Shown here one piece after another: positions 7,828-15,362 of a stretch of DNA of 40,069 bases. This DNA is from an uncultured Spirochaetaceae bacterium (GTDB taxonomy: Bacteria > Spirochaetota > Spirochaetia > Sphaerochaetales > Sphaerochaetaceae): positions 1 through 40,069 of the forward strand of contig CALXLI010000032.1 of assembly GCA_944389155.1 (NCBI GenBank). Direction: 5' to 3'. Position numbers and translations under genes: made by a program. Numbering within the stretch: position 1 is the first letter of the stretch; the number at the start of each line of letters is the position of its first letter. Under the pieces are notes generated by a model. The model was given only the letters and a program-made list of their open reading frames with translations, was not told where the DNA came from and did not search any database.

Positions 7828-8166
7828 ATGGCTGAAATACAGAATGCTTTTTATGGAAAGGATTATCCCGCCCTCCCTGCTGGGGAAGGGGTAACAAGGA
7901 AGATACTTGCACATTCTGAGAATATCATGGTGTGTGAGATGCACTTCGAGACAGGTGCTGTAGGTGCTCCTCATAGCCATCCGCATGAGCAGGTCTCCTA
8001 TATCATCTCTGGCCGTTTCGAGTTCACGATCGGCGGCAAGAAGATAATCGTTGGACCTGGCGATACAACCTATAAGGAACCGAATGTGGTTCATGGCGCT
8101 GTATGTCTTGAGAAGGGCGTCATGCTCGATATCTTCACACCAGAGAGGAAGGATTTCCTGAAGTGA
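7828..8166 (+). CDS. kdgF: Cupin protein, probable KdgF (unsaturated uronate metabolism)
   Basis: KdgF-type cupins linearise 4,5-unsaturated uronates that come from pectin or alginate breakdown. The 112-residue protein is a single cupin domain. It has the metal-binding segment HSHPHEQ (49-55), the second-motif His in VVHGAVCLEKG (H89), and the family ending LDIFTPERKDFL. No signal peptide is present, so it is cytoplasmic. GGAGG precedes the ATG at a good distance. It has its own promoter and a strong terminator (8172-8197), so it is a single-gene unit. A GH28 pectin hydrolase 3 kb away and a glycerate kinase operon next door fit a uronate role. The family assignment is by resemblance; a general cupin isomerase is the alternative. 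Confidence 0.8.
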   Translation: MAEIQNAFYGKDYPALPAGEGVTRKILAHSENIMVCEMHFETGAVGAPHSHPHEQVSYIISGRFEFTIGGKKIIVGPGDTTYKEPNVVHGAVCLEKGVMLDIFTPERKDFLK

Positions 8167-8171
8167 TGCGT

Positions 8172-8197
8172 ACAGGTACGGCTTTGACCGTACCTGT
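8172..8197 (+). terminator. Intrinsic terminator between kdgF and the glycerate kinase gene
   Basis: ACAGGTACGG (8172-8181) and CCGTACCTGT (8188-8197) form a perfect ten-pair stem with a six-base loop, followed by TGTTTTCC. It sits between two convergent genes. It is best for the plus strand, with only a weak T-rich tail on the minus strand. Confidence 0.8.
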
Positions 8198-8209
8198 TGT
8201 TTTCCAGGC

Positions 8210-9349
8210 CTATTCAGCTAAGGCTGTGCTTTTCATGAATCTCAGGATATTATCAATCGTGAGCTTCATATCGCTTTTCGCCCGTAGCCTTGCATCCTTG
8301 TATGGAACTGCGACACGGTTTATCGAGAATATCCCTGAAACGCCTTCATCATATGCAGCATCGATATCATCCCCGATATCACCGACTATGGCTATCACGG
8401 GAATCTTCATCTTCCTTGCTTTTCTCGCAACACCTATGACCACCTTGCCACGGAGAGATTGCGTGTCTATCTTGCCTTCCCCCGTGAAGATGATATCAGC
8501 GTCCTTTGCCAGCTTCTCGAATCCCGTTATATCAAGCACAGAATCTATACCCATCTGCATTTCAGCGGAGAAGAACGCTTTCATCCCTCCGCCCATGCCG
8601 CCGGCAGCACCGCTTCCCGGTATGGATTGCGGGTTGATCCCCAGCTCCTTTTCCATGAGCGATGCAAGCTTCTGCATTTTCCTGTCAAGATCAGCAACCA
8701 TTTCAGCATCCGCTCCCTTCTGCGGTCCGAATACTGCTGCCGCTCCTGTCGGGCCATAGAACGGGTTGTCGATATCGCACATGGCAGTGATTGGAAGGGC
8801 CTTTACGCAGCTTTCCATCGTTGATGTGTCTATATGCGCAATCCTGTCTAGTGTGCCTCCTACAGGAACAAAGCGGTTTCCATCCTCGTCTAGGAATGTT
8901 GCACCGCAGGCTGCTGCCGCTCCGCATCCGGCATCATTGGTAGCGCTTCCTCCAAGTCCGATCACAAGTCTTCTTGCACCATGCCGTGCAGCGTCAAGGA
9001 TCAGCTCTCCGACCCCGTAGGTGGTTGTCCTTGATGGATCTTTCCTGTCTCCAACTTGCGGAAGGCCCGCTGATGCTGCCATCTCTATGACCGCTGTCCC
9101 ATCAGGAAGCATGCCATAGAAGCTGTCTATTTCATCGTTCCAAGGTCCTCTTGTCCTTATCGCTATCTTCTCTCCTCCCAGTGCGGTGAGGAAGGAATCC
9201 ACGCTTCCTTCCCCTCCATCCGCTACCGGTATTGAGATAACCGTGCATTCTGGATAGTAGTGCAGGATCCTCTCCTTCATGATGGAAATGATCTCTGCAC
9301 TTGTCATTGTCCCTTTGAACGAATCAGGTATCAATACTGCTTTGTTCAT
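8210..9349 (-). CDS. Glycerate kinase (GlxK/GarK family)
   Basis: This kinase phosphorylates D-glycerate to 2-phosphoglycerate, the last step by which aldarates, glyoxylate or uronate products enter glycolysis. The 379-residue protein starts MNKAVLIPDSFKG and shows VADGGEGS, GLGGSATNDAGCG, GPTGAAAVFGPQKGA and TGEGKIDTQS, all typical of the family. I start at ATG 9349, whose ATGA overlaps the stop of the permease gene by four bases; a longer frame upstream reads through the permease gene and is not real. The gene is the last of a four-gene operon with an MBL-fold hydrolase, a CdaR regulator and a GntP permease. That is the classical setting for inducible glycerate or aldarate use. Confidence 0.94.
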   Translation of the reverse strand: MNKAVLIPDSFKGTMTSAEIISIMKERILHYYPECTVISIPVADGGEGSVDSFLTALGGEKIAIRTRGPWNDEIDSFYGMLPDGTAVIEMAASAGLPQVGDRKDPSRTTTYGVGELILDAARHGARRLVIGLGGSATNDAGCGAAAACGATFLDEDGNRFVPVGGTLDRIAHIDTSTMESCVKALPITAMCDIDNPFYGPTGAAAVFGPQKGADAEMVADLDRKMQKLASLMEKELGINPQSIPGSGAAGGMGGGMKAFFSAEMQMGIDSVLDITGFEKLAKDADIIFTGEGKIDTQSLRGKVVIGVARKARKMKIPVIAIVGDIGDDIDAAYDEGVSGIFSINRVAVPYKDARLRAKSDMKLTIDNILRFMKSTALAE

Positions 9350-10683
9350 ACTACGAACAGGGAGATGATATAGATGATTATTATCAGCGTTATACCCATC
9401 ACTGCAGTCATGCCCGTCTGGCATCTGTAAGCCTGCTCTGTCTTCATGTCAGAGAACTGTGAGACAACCCAGAAATATGAGTCATTGGCATGTGATGCAA
9501 CCATTGAGCCAGCTCCAATTGCCATTACGACAAGCACCCTTGCAAGCGGGGATGTGAAGCCCATAGTCTCCATGAGAGGAGCCATCATGCCGGCTGTTGT
9601 GATCATCGCTACGGTTGATGCTCCCATTGCGAGCTTGAGGATCATTGCGATTGCGAATGGGATGATCACTCCAAGGCCTGACTGGAGAAGCCCCTGTGTC
9701 GCATCTGCGATAGGAAGGAGCGCAAGGATAGCTGCAAATGATCCGCCGGCACCTGTTATGGCCAGTATTGATGCAGAATCGGTCACTCCCTGGGACACCC
9801 ATTCAAGAGCATTTTTCTTCTCTGATCCAGGAATCAGCGTCATTGCAAGGAATACACCCAGGATAAGGGCTACGACAGGGTTTCCTATGAACATGATTGC
9901 TTTGTATATGAAGCCTGTTCCGAAAGGCTTTGCAGGGAAGTCCGCGATGCTTGCAATAGCGATGAGGATTATCGGAAGAAGGATAGGCGCAAAGCTCTGC
10001 AGCGTTCCTGGAAGCTTGCCATATTTCTTCTGAAGATCCTCGAAGGAATATTCGCTGTTTGCAGGGATATCTATCTTGCTGGAAATCTTTGAAGCATACA
10101 GGAGAACAACGATGAGCCCTGGTATAGAAAGAAGGAGCCCTACGATTATCGTCAGGCCAAGATCTGCTCCTAGCGTTCCTGCCATTGCGATAGGACCAGG
10201 TGTAGGCGGAACGAGGCAGTGTGTTGCATAAAGACCGCCGGAAAGGGCTGTTGCCATTACTGCAAGCGATTTGCCGCTCTGTTCGGCAAGAGCTCTGCTG
10301 ATAGGTGAGAGTATTACGAATCCGGAATCGCAGAATACAGGGATTCCAGTTATGTATCCCATACATCCGATTGCGAGTACGCTTCGCTGCTTTCCTACGA
10401 TCTTCAATATGAAGTTAGCCATAGTAAGGGCTGCGCCTGTTTTCTCAAGGATAGTTCCTATGATGGTTCCGCATAGAATGACTATGCCTATGCTTGTCAT
10501 GATGTTTCCGAATCCGGATTTCACTGTATTCACGACAGTCACAGGGTCGATTCCCCATACAAGACCGACCAGCAGTGCGATTACAACCATTACGACGAAT
10601 GGATGTAGCTTGAGTTTTGAGATTGCCAGGACCATAAGTATTACGGATATGACAATCAGAGCGAATAGAAAGAAAGTTTCCAT
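9346..10683 (-). CDS. GntP family permease (gluconate/glycerate-type)
   Basis: GntP proteins are inner-membrane proton symporters for gluconate and other sugar acids. The 445-residue protein has about 12 hydrophobic segments and the family features IPVFCDSGFVIL, LVPPTPGPIA and the SHANDSYFWVVSQFSDM segment near the C-terminus. I start at ATG 10683, which follows GGAGGGTGGGCAAA; an upstream extension to 10716 has no ribosome binding site. The stop overlaps the glycerate kinase start by four bases, and the CdaR gene ends 16 bases upstream. Coupling to glycerate kinase makes glycerate or an aldarate the likely substrate; gluconate is less likely because no gluconate kinase is present. Confidence 0.92.
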   Translation of the reverse strand: METFFLFALIVISVILMVLAISKLKLHPFVVMVVIALLVGLVWGIDPVTVVNTVKSGFGNIMTSIGIVILCGTIIGTILEKTGAALTMANFILKIVGKQRSVLAIGCMGYITGIPVFCDSGFVILSPISRALAEQSGKSLAVMATALSGGLYATHCLVPPTPGPIAMAGTLGADLGLTIIVGLLLSIPGLIVVLLYASKISSKIDIPANSEYSFEDLQKKYGKLPGTLQSFAPILLPIILIAIASIADFPAKPFGTGFIYKAIMFIGNPVVALILGVFLAMTLIPGSEKKNALEWVSQGVTDSASILAITGAGGSFAAILALLPIADATQGLLQSGLGVIIPFAIAMILKLAMGASTVAMITTAGMMAPLMETMGFTSPLARVLVVMAIGAGSMVASHANDSYFWVVSQFSDMKTEQAYRCQTGMTAVMGITLIIIIYIISLFVV

Positions 10684-10699
10684 TTTGCCCACCCTCCGA

Positions 10700-11842
10700 T
10701 TAACCAAGTTTATCAAGTGAAGACGTAGTCTTCAGCTTTCCAGAAAGATGAATGTTGATAAGGCCCATGAGGTATAGCTTCTCAGCAAGCAGATAGTCTT
10801 GTATTCCCGCAGCCTCCATAGCTTTCCTCACACGTCCCTGAAGTGTATTCTTGTGTATGCCGAGTTCGGCAGACGCCTTCGCTACGCTCATTCCGTTGCC
10901 GTAGTAGCACATCACAGCCTCCATGCATTTATCCAGCTCGTTTTCCGTAAGTGAACGGCGCATCTCTGATATGAACGAAGCTGCGATGTCACGGTTTGCA
11001 TATTCCGTGCTATACATCATGTACTCAAGTCTCATGCGTGGTTGCGTAAGATCAACTATGCGCGCATCCATGTGCTTCTCTATCCATAGGGCATCGCTCG
11101 ATGCCTTGCCTATGGATGCATAATCTGCAGCAGGCATGGGCATTATCATCCTGCATCCTGCAAGTTCCTTTTTCCCTTCAAGTTGCCTTATATCAATCTC
11201 TGAGCTGCAGATCAGGGAAAGGAAACCGGCCTCCAGACTCCAGAAATCCTTCTTTGGATCTATCATCCCGCTTGAAAGGAGGTAGGAGAGGATATCCTCA
11301 AGAGATGATTGTCCTCCCTTTTCATCCTTCGATATCCTTATGATTCTGACAGGAAAGGAGAATGAGACATCCAGCATCTCCATTACGTTCTCTATCGTAT
11401 TGATGCTGGCATTTTCCGCAATCAGCAATCCCGATAGCTTTGATCTTAGGGAAAGATCCACAAGCTTTGCTTCCATGTTCCCTTCAAGCTCAAAATACTT
11501 ATCAGCGTATATCTTCAGCAGCTGTGCCATATCCCTGACCTGTTCAGGAATGCCATACATTCCGATTACGCCGATCATCCTGCCATGGAATGTCAATGGC
11601 ATATTGTAGCCAACCTTTGTCCCTGGATAATTTGGAAGAAGTTCCTCTGTGATTGCCAGATCATGTCCTGACATCACTACATGCCTTGCTCCTGTATGAA
11701 GGGTGCCTATCCTGTTTTTCTCGGTAGAGGCTATGATGATCCCTTCAAGGTCCATGATGTTTATTGTTCTTCCGCCAAGAAGCTTTGAAACAGCCTCAAC
11801 AAGATCTTGGCAGAATGATGTTAGTTCGGAAATCTTGATCAT
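10700..11842 (-). CDS. cdaR: CdaR-family sugar-diacid regulator
   Basis: CdaR activates genes for galactarate, glucarate and glycerate use. The 380-residue protein has an N-terminal diacid-recognition domain (about 1-135, with LVEAVSKLLGGRTINIMD and GYNMPLTFHGRMIGVIGM), a middle region, and a C-terminal PucR-type helix-turn-helix (about 310-365, with GMSVAKASAELGIHKNTLQGRVRK). It starts only four bases after the MBL-fold gene, with no obvious Shine-Dalgarno sequence, so translation is probably coupled. It precedes the GntP permease by 16 bases, so the regulator is in the operon it most likely controls. Its sensing ligand is probably glycerate or a diacid; that is inferred from the family. Confidence 0.9.
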   Translation of the reverse strand: MIKISELTSFCQDLVEAVSKLLGGRTINIMDLEGIIIASTEKNRIGTLHTGARHVVMSGHDLAITEELLPNYPGTKVGYNMPLTFHGRMIGVIGMYGIPEQVRDMAQLLKIYADKYFELEGNMEAKLVDLSLRSKLSGLLIAENASINTIENVMEMLDVSFSFPVRIIRISKDEKGGQSSLEDILSYLLSSGMIDPKKDFWSLEAGFLSLICSSEIDIRQLEGKKELAGCRMIMPMPAADYASIGKASSDALWIEKHMDARIVDLTQPRMRLEYMMYSTEYANRDIAASFISEMRRSLTENELDKCMEAVMCYYGNGMSVAKASAELGIHKNTLQGRVRKAMEAAGIQDYLLAEKLYLMGLINIHLSGKLKTTSSLDKLG

Positions 11843-11846
11843 GGCA

Positions 11847-12677
11847 TCAACAGATTATGGCTGTATCCCCTACGGAAAGGCCCGATGCGATATCTCCCAG
11901 TTCGTTCATTGCCATTTCCTCTGCGTGGAGTCCAGCACAGTGGCACATGCCGATGAACTTTGCCCCTGCAGCCCTCAGGCCATCTATTGATCTCTGTATG
12001 CGTTCATCGTCCGCTTCCATGAGATGCGTTCCTCCGAAGACTGCATATATTTCCGTTCCAGTGGATCTGCGTATCTCATCAATCATGTTCATTATCCCTG
12101 GATGCGAACATCCGACAATCACCGCAAGTCCTTTTTCCGTTTTTACGGAAATCGCTATCTCATCTGAGAAGTCGTCATTGATGAAGCCCTCTGCTGTTTC
12201 CTTTACAAAACGCTTTGGTATGGTCTCTTCCCTGTGTATACGGGGGAATCCCTGATATAAAGTCACTCCTGGGAATATTTCCATCTTGCCTTCAACGGTA
12301 TGGACGTGGAAGCCGTTTGTACGTGCAAATGATTCATCCCAGCCCGCAGAGAGATCTGTGTATCTTACACCCTCCTTAGCGTACTTTCTTTCAAAGAATC
12401 CCTTGCCGACATACAGTCCAGAGGCTTTGTATCCAGCTTCTGCATAATCCCGGAATCCTGCCGCATGATCGTAATGGCTATGGCTCAGCACGACAGCATC
12501 GAGAGCATCCAGCTCGATGCCGAGCTTATGGGCATTGTATATGAAATGATCTCCTGATCCGCAGTCGAAAAGTATTCTGTGGGTACCATCATTCAGTAGA
12601 AGACTGAGCCCATGCTCGTTTATTAGCGCTTTATTCTCAGATGGGGTATTCTCCATCAATGCAGTGATCCTAAGCAA
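11847..12677 (-). CDS. MBL-fold metallohydrolase (dihydropterin-hydrolase-like, COG1237 type)
   Basis: This 276-residue protein is a metallo-beta-lactamase-fold hydrolase. The metal motif SHSHYDHAAGF (65-75) is intact. Further ligands are likely in VGCSHPGI and FGGTHL, and the pattern matches the group named after 7,8-dihydropterin-6-yl-methyl phosphate synthase. I accept TTG 12677 as the start because AGGAGG lies eight bases upstream, while the nearby ATG at 12688 hits a stop after three codons. There is no signal peptide. It is the first gene of the CdaR-GntP-glycerate kinase operon. A lactone or thioester hydrolase that prepares a sugar acid would fit the context, but this is speculation. 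Confidence 0.85.
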   Translation of the reverse strand: MLRITALMENTPSENKALINEHGLSLLLNDGTHRILFDCGSGDHFIYNAHKLGIELDALDAVVLSHSHYDHAAGFRDYAEAGYKASGLYVGKGFFERKYAKEGVRYTDLSAGWDESFARTNGFHVHTVEGKMEIFPGVTLYQGFPRIHREETIPKRFVKETAEGFINDDFSDEIAISVKTEKGLAVIVGCSHPGIMNMIDEIRRSTGTEIYAVFGGTHLMEADDERIQRSIDGLRAAGAKFIGMCHCAGLHAEEMAMNELGDIASGLSVGDTAIIC

Positions 12678-12747
12678 GATCCATGCCTCCTTCTATGTTC
12701 CTAATACTATTTTAGAATTGCAGAATCCAAATACAACAGCGTGTTTA

Positions 12748-12761
12748 TGTTATGGATAACA
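12748..12761. promoter_or_regulatory. Palindrome upstream of the MBL-cdaR-gntP operon
   Basis: TGTTAT (12748-12753) and ATAACA (12756-12761) are exact inverted copies separated by GG. It lies 71 bases upstream of the MBL-fold start and 96 bases upstream of the divergent TPR-like gene. It could be an operator for CdaR or another dimeric regulator; the assignment is not supported by more than position. Confidence 0.3.
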
Positions 12762-12819
12762 ATAAGCATGCCAATAAGAGGCGGAACAGCTGTTATCAAG
12801 CACCTTCGTCCTGGCCTTT

Positions 12820-12848
12820 TTGCAGTATGTGATGTGACCTGCTAGAAT
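12820..12848 (+). promoter_or_regulatory. Promoter of the TPR-like membrane protein gene
   Basis: TAGAAT (12843-12848) lies eight bases before the ATG at 12857, and TTGCAG (12820-12825) lies 17 bases upstream of it. The -10 matches five of six bases; the -35 is weak. The start codon has no Shine-Dalgarno sequence, so the mRNA could be leaderless. Confidence 0.5.
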
Positions 12849-12856
12849 CTTCAGCT

Positions 12857-13615
12857 ATGATACGTTGTTTCCGTAAAAGCATTATCGCAATGGCTGTCGT
12901 TGCCGCAATCGCTATTGCCTTGGAATCCTATGTGCTGTTCATAAAGGATTTCATCCTTGTCTGGACCAGACCTCTTGCAGCTTTGACCATCGCTGTGCTA
13001 GGGGTGCTTGCTGCGAGGATTGCAGGTAACCTGACTGCGTCTGCGGAGAATACCAAGATACTTGGATATCTCTTCCATGATATGGATCCTGATAGGTTCA
13101 TAAAAGCCTATGGGGATGTTGCCTCCAAGACAGCGAAGGGATCGTTCGATAGCTTTTCCTGTCATGCATACCTGGCCGATGGCTACTCTGCCTCTGGCAA
13201 TCCAGACAAGGCTGTCACTGTACTGGATAAGGCATATGATGAGGTGAAGGATAAGGATAAGATCATGCCTTTCTACCATATGAACCGCCTTCGATACCTT
13301 CTTGCTTCAGGAAGATACGATGAAGGCGATGAAGAGTATTCCTTTCTGATGGATTCCGTAGAGGGCAGGAGCCCTGCAATGAGAGCCAATATAGAGAAGA
13401 ATGCCCTTCCGCTGAAGGAGTTCCTGGATTCATATCTACGCAACAGCACAGATTGCTCATCCCTGGTGGATGCTATGGGATACAGCAGGATACTTACCTT
13501 GAGGCTTGAGTCTGCTGTCCTTGTCCAGGTACTCAGCATGAGGAAAGGGCGTCGAGATAAAGAGGCGGATAATCTGCTCAGAAGCTATCCTCGTTATAAG
13601 GTGGCCTCAATGTAG
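12857..13615 (+). CDS. Membrane protein with a TPR-like soluble domain, function unknown
   Basis: The 252-residue protein begins with two hydrophobic segments (about residues 8-29 and 36-57), then a helical soluble domain. The segment SFSCHAYLADGYSASGNPDKAVTVLDKAYDEV looks like one or two tetratricopeptide-type helix pairs, followed by NRLRYLLASGRYDEGDEEYSFLM. Such domains usually hold other proteins. I do not recognise a named family. There is no Shine-Dalgarno sequence, and a -10 box is eight bases before the ATG. It ends seven bases before the convergent gene at 13623, with no clear terminator between. Confidence 0.7.
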   Translation: MIRCFRKSIIAMAVVAAIAIALESYVLFIKDFILVWTRPLAALTIAVLGVLAARIAGNLTASAENTKILGYLFHDMDPDRFIKAYGDVASKTAKGSFDSFSCHAYLADGYSASGNPDKAVTVLDKAYDEVKDKDKIMPFYHMNRLRYLLASGRYDEGDEEYSFLMDSVEGRSPAMRANIEKNALPLKEFLDSYLRNSTDCSSLVDAMGYSRILTLRLESAVLVQVLSMRKGRRDKEADNLLRSYPRYKVASM

Positions 13616-13622
13616 TCTTTTC

Positions 13623-14195
13623 TTAGTCAAGTATGTACATTATCGTAGGTAATGCAGCAATTGATGCAGGAAATCTCAGGGAAAGCCCTACGTATCCGTA
13701 TGCATCTAGACTGAATGCTTTGTCTGATGAGTCATCGAATACAAGGAACTGTGGATAAAGAGATGTTCCAGCTACGATACCTACAACCCTTGCTTCTCCG
13801 AAGAAATATGAGAATGATGCATCGATTCCAAGGCCTATTCCTATCGAAGGCTCATCTATCCCGCTGTCAACGGCTATTGCCGGACCTGCAAGCAGATTGA
13901 ATGACGCTGAATCCTTTATGCGGATTTCAAGCCCCAGTCCCCCGATGAAGCCTGTTGCGAATGTAAATTCATTCCCGTGGTTGAGCCCGAATGAGAAATC
14001 TCCATGCGCACCGCCGCCGATACCGACCATGCTGTTTATCGATGCATAGTATGAATAGCCAGCATTCATGCCGAAAAGCGCTGTATTGTCCTTTGCCGAA
14101 TAGCCTCCTGTCATGCCAAGCGTAGCGATATCGCTATCAGCAAAGACCGGAATGGCCAGCAGCAGGATTGCAAGTATAGGCAATAGTCTCTTCAT
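13623..14195 (-). CDS. Small secreted or outer-membrane protein, function unknown
   Basis: The 190-residue protein has a signal peptide (MKRLLPILAILLLAIPVFA, cleavage near residue 19). The rest is rich in Gly, Ala, Ser and aromatic residues with alternating hydrophobic stretches (GYSYYASINSMVGIGGGAHG, GYVGLSLRFP), which suggests a small beta-barrel of the type common in spirochaete outer membranes. I recognise no named family. A TAGAAT box lies only six bases before the ATG and no Shine-Dalgarno sequence is seen. The gene is downstream of lrgAB on the same strand, but 43 bases separate it from lrgB and it has its own -10 box. Confidence 0.7.
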   Translation of the reverse strand: MKRLLPILAILLLAIPVFADSDIATLGMTGGYSAKDNTALFGMNAGYSYYASINSMVGIGGGAHGDFSFGLNHGNEFTFATGFIGGLGLEIRIKDSASFNLLAGPAIAVDSGIDEPSIGIGLGIDASFSYFFGEARVVGIVAGTSLYPQFLVFDDSSDKAFSLDAYGYVGLSLRFPASIAALPTIMYILD

Positions 14196-14201
14196 ATATT
14201 C

Positions 14202-14207
14202 ATTCTA
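14202..14207 (-). promoter_or_regulatory. -10 box immediately upstream of the small secreted protein
   Basis: The minus strand reads TAGAAT, six bases (GAATAT), then ATG. No convincing -35 is present. It fits the leaderless pattern seen at several genes in this window. Confidence 0.4.
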
Positions 14208-14238
14208 CGCAATTTGCAGATAATTGGCAGGGTGGATG

Positions 14239-14925
14239 CTATGCAAGGAAGATAATCGCTATGATTGCTGTGATTATTCCTGAAAAAGAGAGGGCTATAC
14301 TGCTTATCGCTCCTATATCCTCTCCAAGTTCCAATGCTTTCGATGTTCCGACAACGTGGCTTGCAGTTCCTATTGCAACGCCCTGTGCAACTCTGCTTTT
14401 CACCCGAAACAGCTTTATCATGAATGGGGCAAGTATATTTCCTGCGACACCTGTGAAGAGCAGGGCTGTAACCGTTATCGATCTTATCCCGCCCAGTGTC
14501 TGCGAGATCGCAATCGCTATCGGTGTCGTCACGCTTTTGGGAATGAGCGATGAAGTGAGCACGCTGTCTGCTGTCATGAACCTTGCCAGGAGAAGTATCG
14601 TCAGGATGGATGCTGCGCTTCCTGCAATCGTCCCTGCGGCAATCGATGCGATATGGTCTATTACAAGTTTCCTTTCCCTGTATATTGAATAGGCAAGCAG
14701 CGCAGTTACAGGGCCTAGGAACATGTTGATGAACGTTCCTCCTGCATTGTATGCAGAAAGCGGGATATTGAAGAGCAGCAGAATTGCGATTATAAGGATC
14801 TCCGCAATCAGAAGAGGGTTGAATATGGCCTTCTTTGTCTTCTTGTTGAGAAATACGCCCAGAGCGTAGCTGAGAAGCGTGATTGAGATTCCAAAGAGCG
14901 GATTTTCTGTAATGAGCTCCTTCAT
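14239..14925 (-). CDS. lrgB: LrgB/CidB family membrane protein
   Basis: LrgB works with LrgA in the inner membrane. The pair was first linked to control of murein hydrolases and cell lysis, and homologues have been shown to move pyruvate or glycolate. The 228-residue protein is almost all hydrophobic and has the family signatures ENPLFGISITLLSYALG at the start, PKSVTTPIAI in the middle and GTASHVVGTSKALELGE near the end. Its start overlaps the lrgA stop by four bases, so the two are translationally coupled. No regulator of the LytSR type is next to it. Confidence 0.93.
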   Translation of the reverse strand: MKELITENPLFGISITLLSYALGVFLNKKTKKAIFNPLLIAEILIIAILLLFNIPLSAYNAGGTFINMFLGPVTALLAYSIYRERKLVIDHIASIAAGTIAGSAASILTILLLARFMTADSVLTSSLIPKSVTTPIAIAISQTLGGIRSITVTALLFTGVAGNILAPFMIKLFRVKSRVAQGVAIGTASHVVGTSKALELGEDIGAISSIALSFSGIITAIIAIIFLA

Positions 14926-15281
14926 GCTTTTCCCCTTGTAAGTATTCGTTCTGTTATCTCAACAGCTTTGGCTGCGGCAAGGAATGTCACGAAGAGAGAT
15001 AGCAGAGATATCACGACAATGGCAATCCAGCTTGATTTCAGCGTTTCAAGGTTTTCAACTACCTCAACACCTGCGGGGACGAAAAAGAGAGCCATGTAGC
15101 GAGAGAAGAACGAAGCGCTTTCCTGCATCCATTCCTCTTTTATGGCTTTTGACCAGAGAAGGATGAGCAGGAGGAGCATTGCGATAAGCGTGCCGGGAAA
15201 GGGAAATGGCAGTACTGATGATATGGCTTCACCTATAAGCGTGAGCACGAAAAGAAGCGAGAGCTGCAGAATTATCCTCAT
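14922..15281 (-). CDS. lrgA: LrgA/CidA family holin-like protein
   Basis: The 119-residue protein has four hydrophobic segments and the family signature FPFPGTLIAMLLLLILL, followed by FFVPAGVEVVENLE. LrgA-type proteins are small, holin-like partners of LrgB. The gene overlaps lrgB by four bases. The start ATG at 15281 has no Shine-Dalgarno sequence. A good promoter (ATGACA, 17 bases, TATCAT) ends eight bases before the ATG, which points to a leaderless mRNA. It is divergent from the MATE gene at 15363, with 81 bases between the start codons. Confidence 0.92.
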   Translation of the reverse strand: MRIILQLSLLFVLTLIGEAISSVLPFPFPGTLIAMLLLLILLWSKAIKEEWMQESASFFSRYMALFFVPAGVEVVENLETLKSSWIAIVVISLLSLFVTFLAAAKAVEITERILTRGKA

Positions 15282-15289
15282 GGTGCGGA

Positions 15290-15318
15290 ATGATAGCTTC
15301 TATGCCCGACTTTGTCAT
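15290..15318 (-). promoter_or_regulatory. Promoter of lrgAB
   Basis: On the minus strand ATGACA (15318-15313) and TATCAT (15295-15290) are separated by exactly 17 bases, each five of six to consensus. Only eight bases (TCCGCACC) lie between the -10 and the ATG. This is the best-supported of the leaderless-type promoters here because the -35 is also good. Confidence 0.65.
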
Positions 15319-15350
15319 CAGATGATATCGCAATACAAGGCCTAAGATGA

Positions 15351-15356
15351 TACAAT
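15351..15356 (+). promoter_or_regulatory. -10 box immediately upstream of the MATE gene
   Basis: TACAAT is followed by six bases (TGCCCC) and ATG at 15363. No Shine-Dalgarno sequence is present and the -35 region is poor. Confidence 0.4.
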
Positions 15357-15362
15357 TGCCCC

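Noticed and set aside
9446-10033. A 195-codon open frame antisense to the GntP permease
   Set aside because: The translation is a mirror of hydrophobic codons in the permease gene, with no family resemblance or ribosome site.
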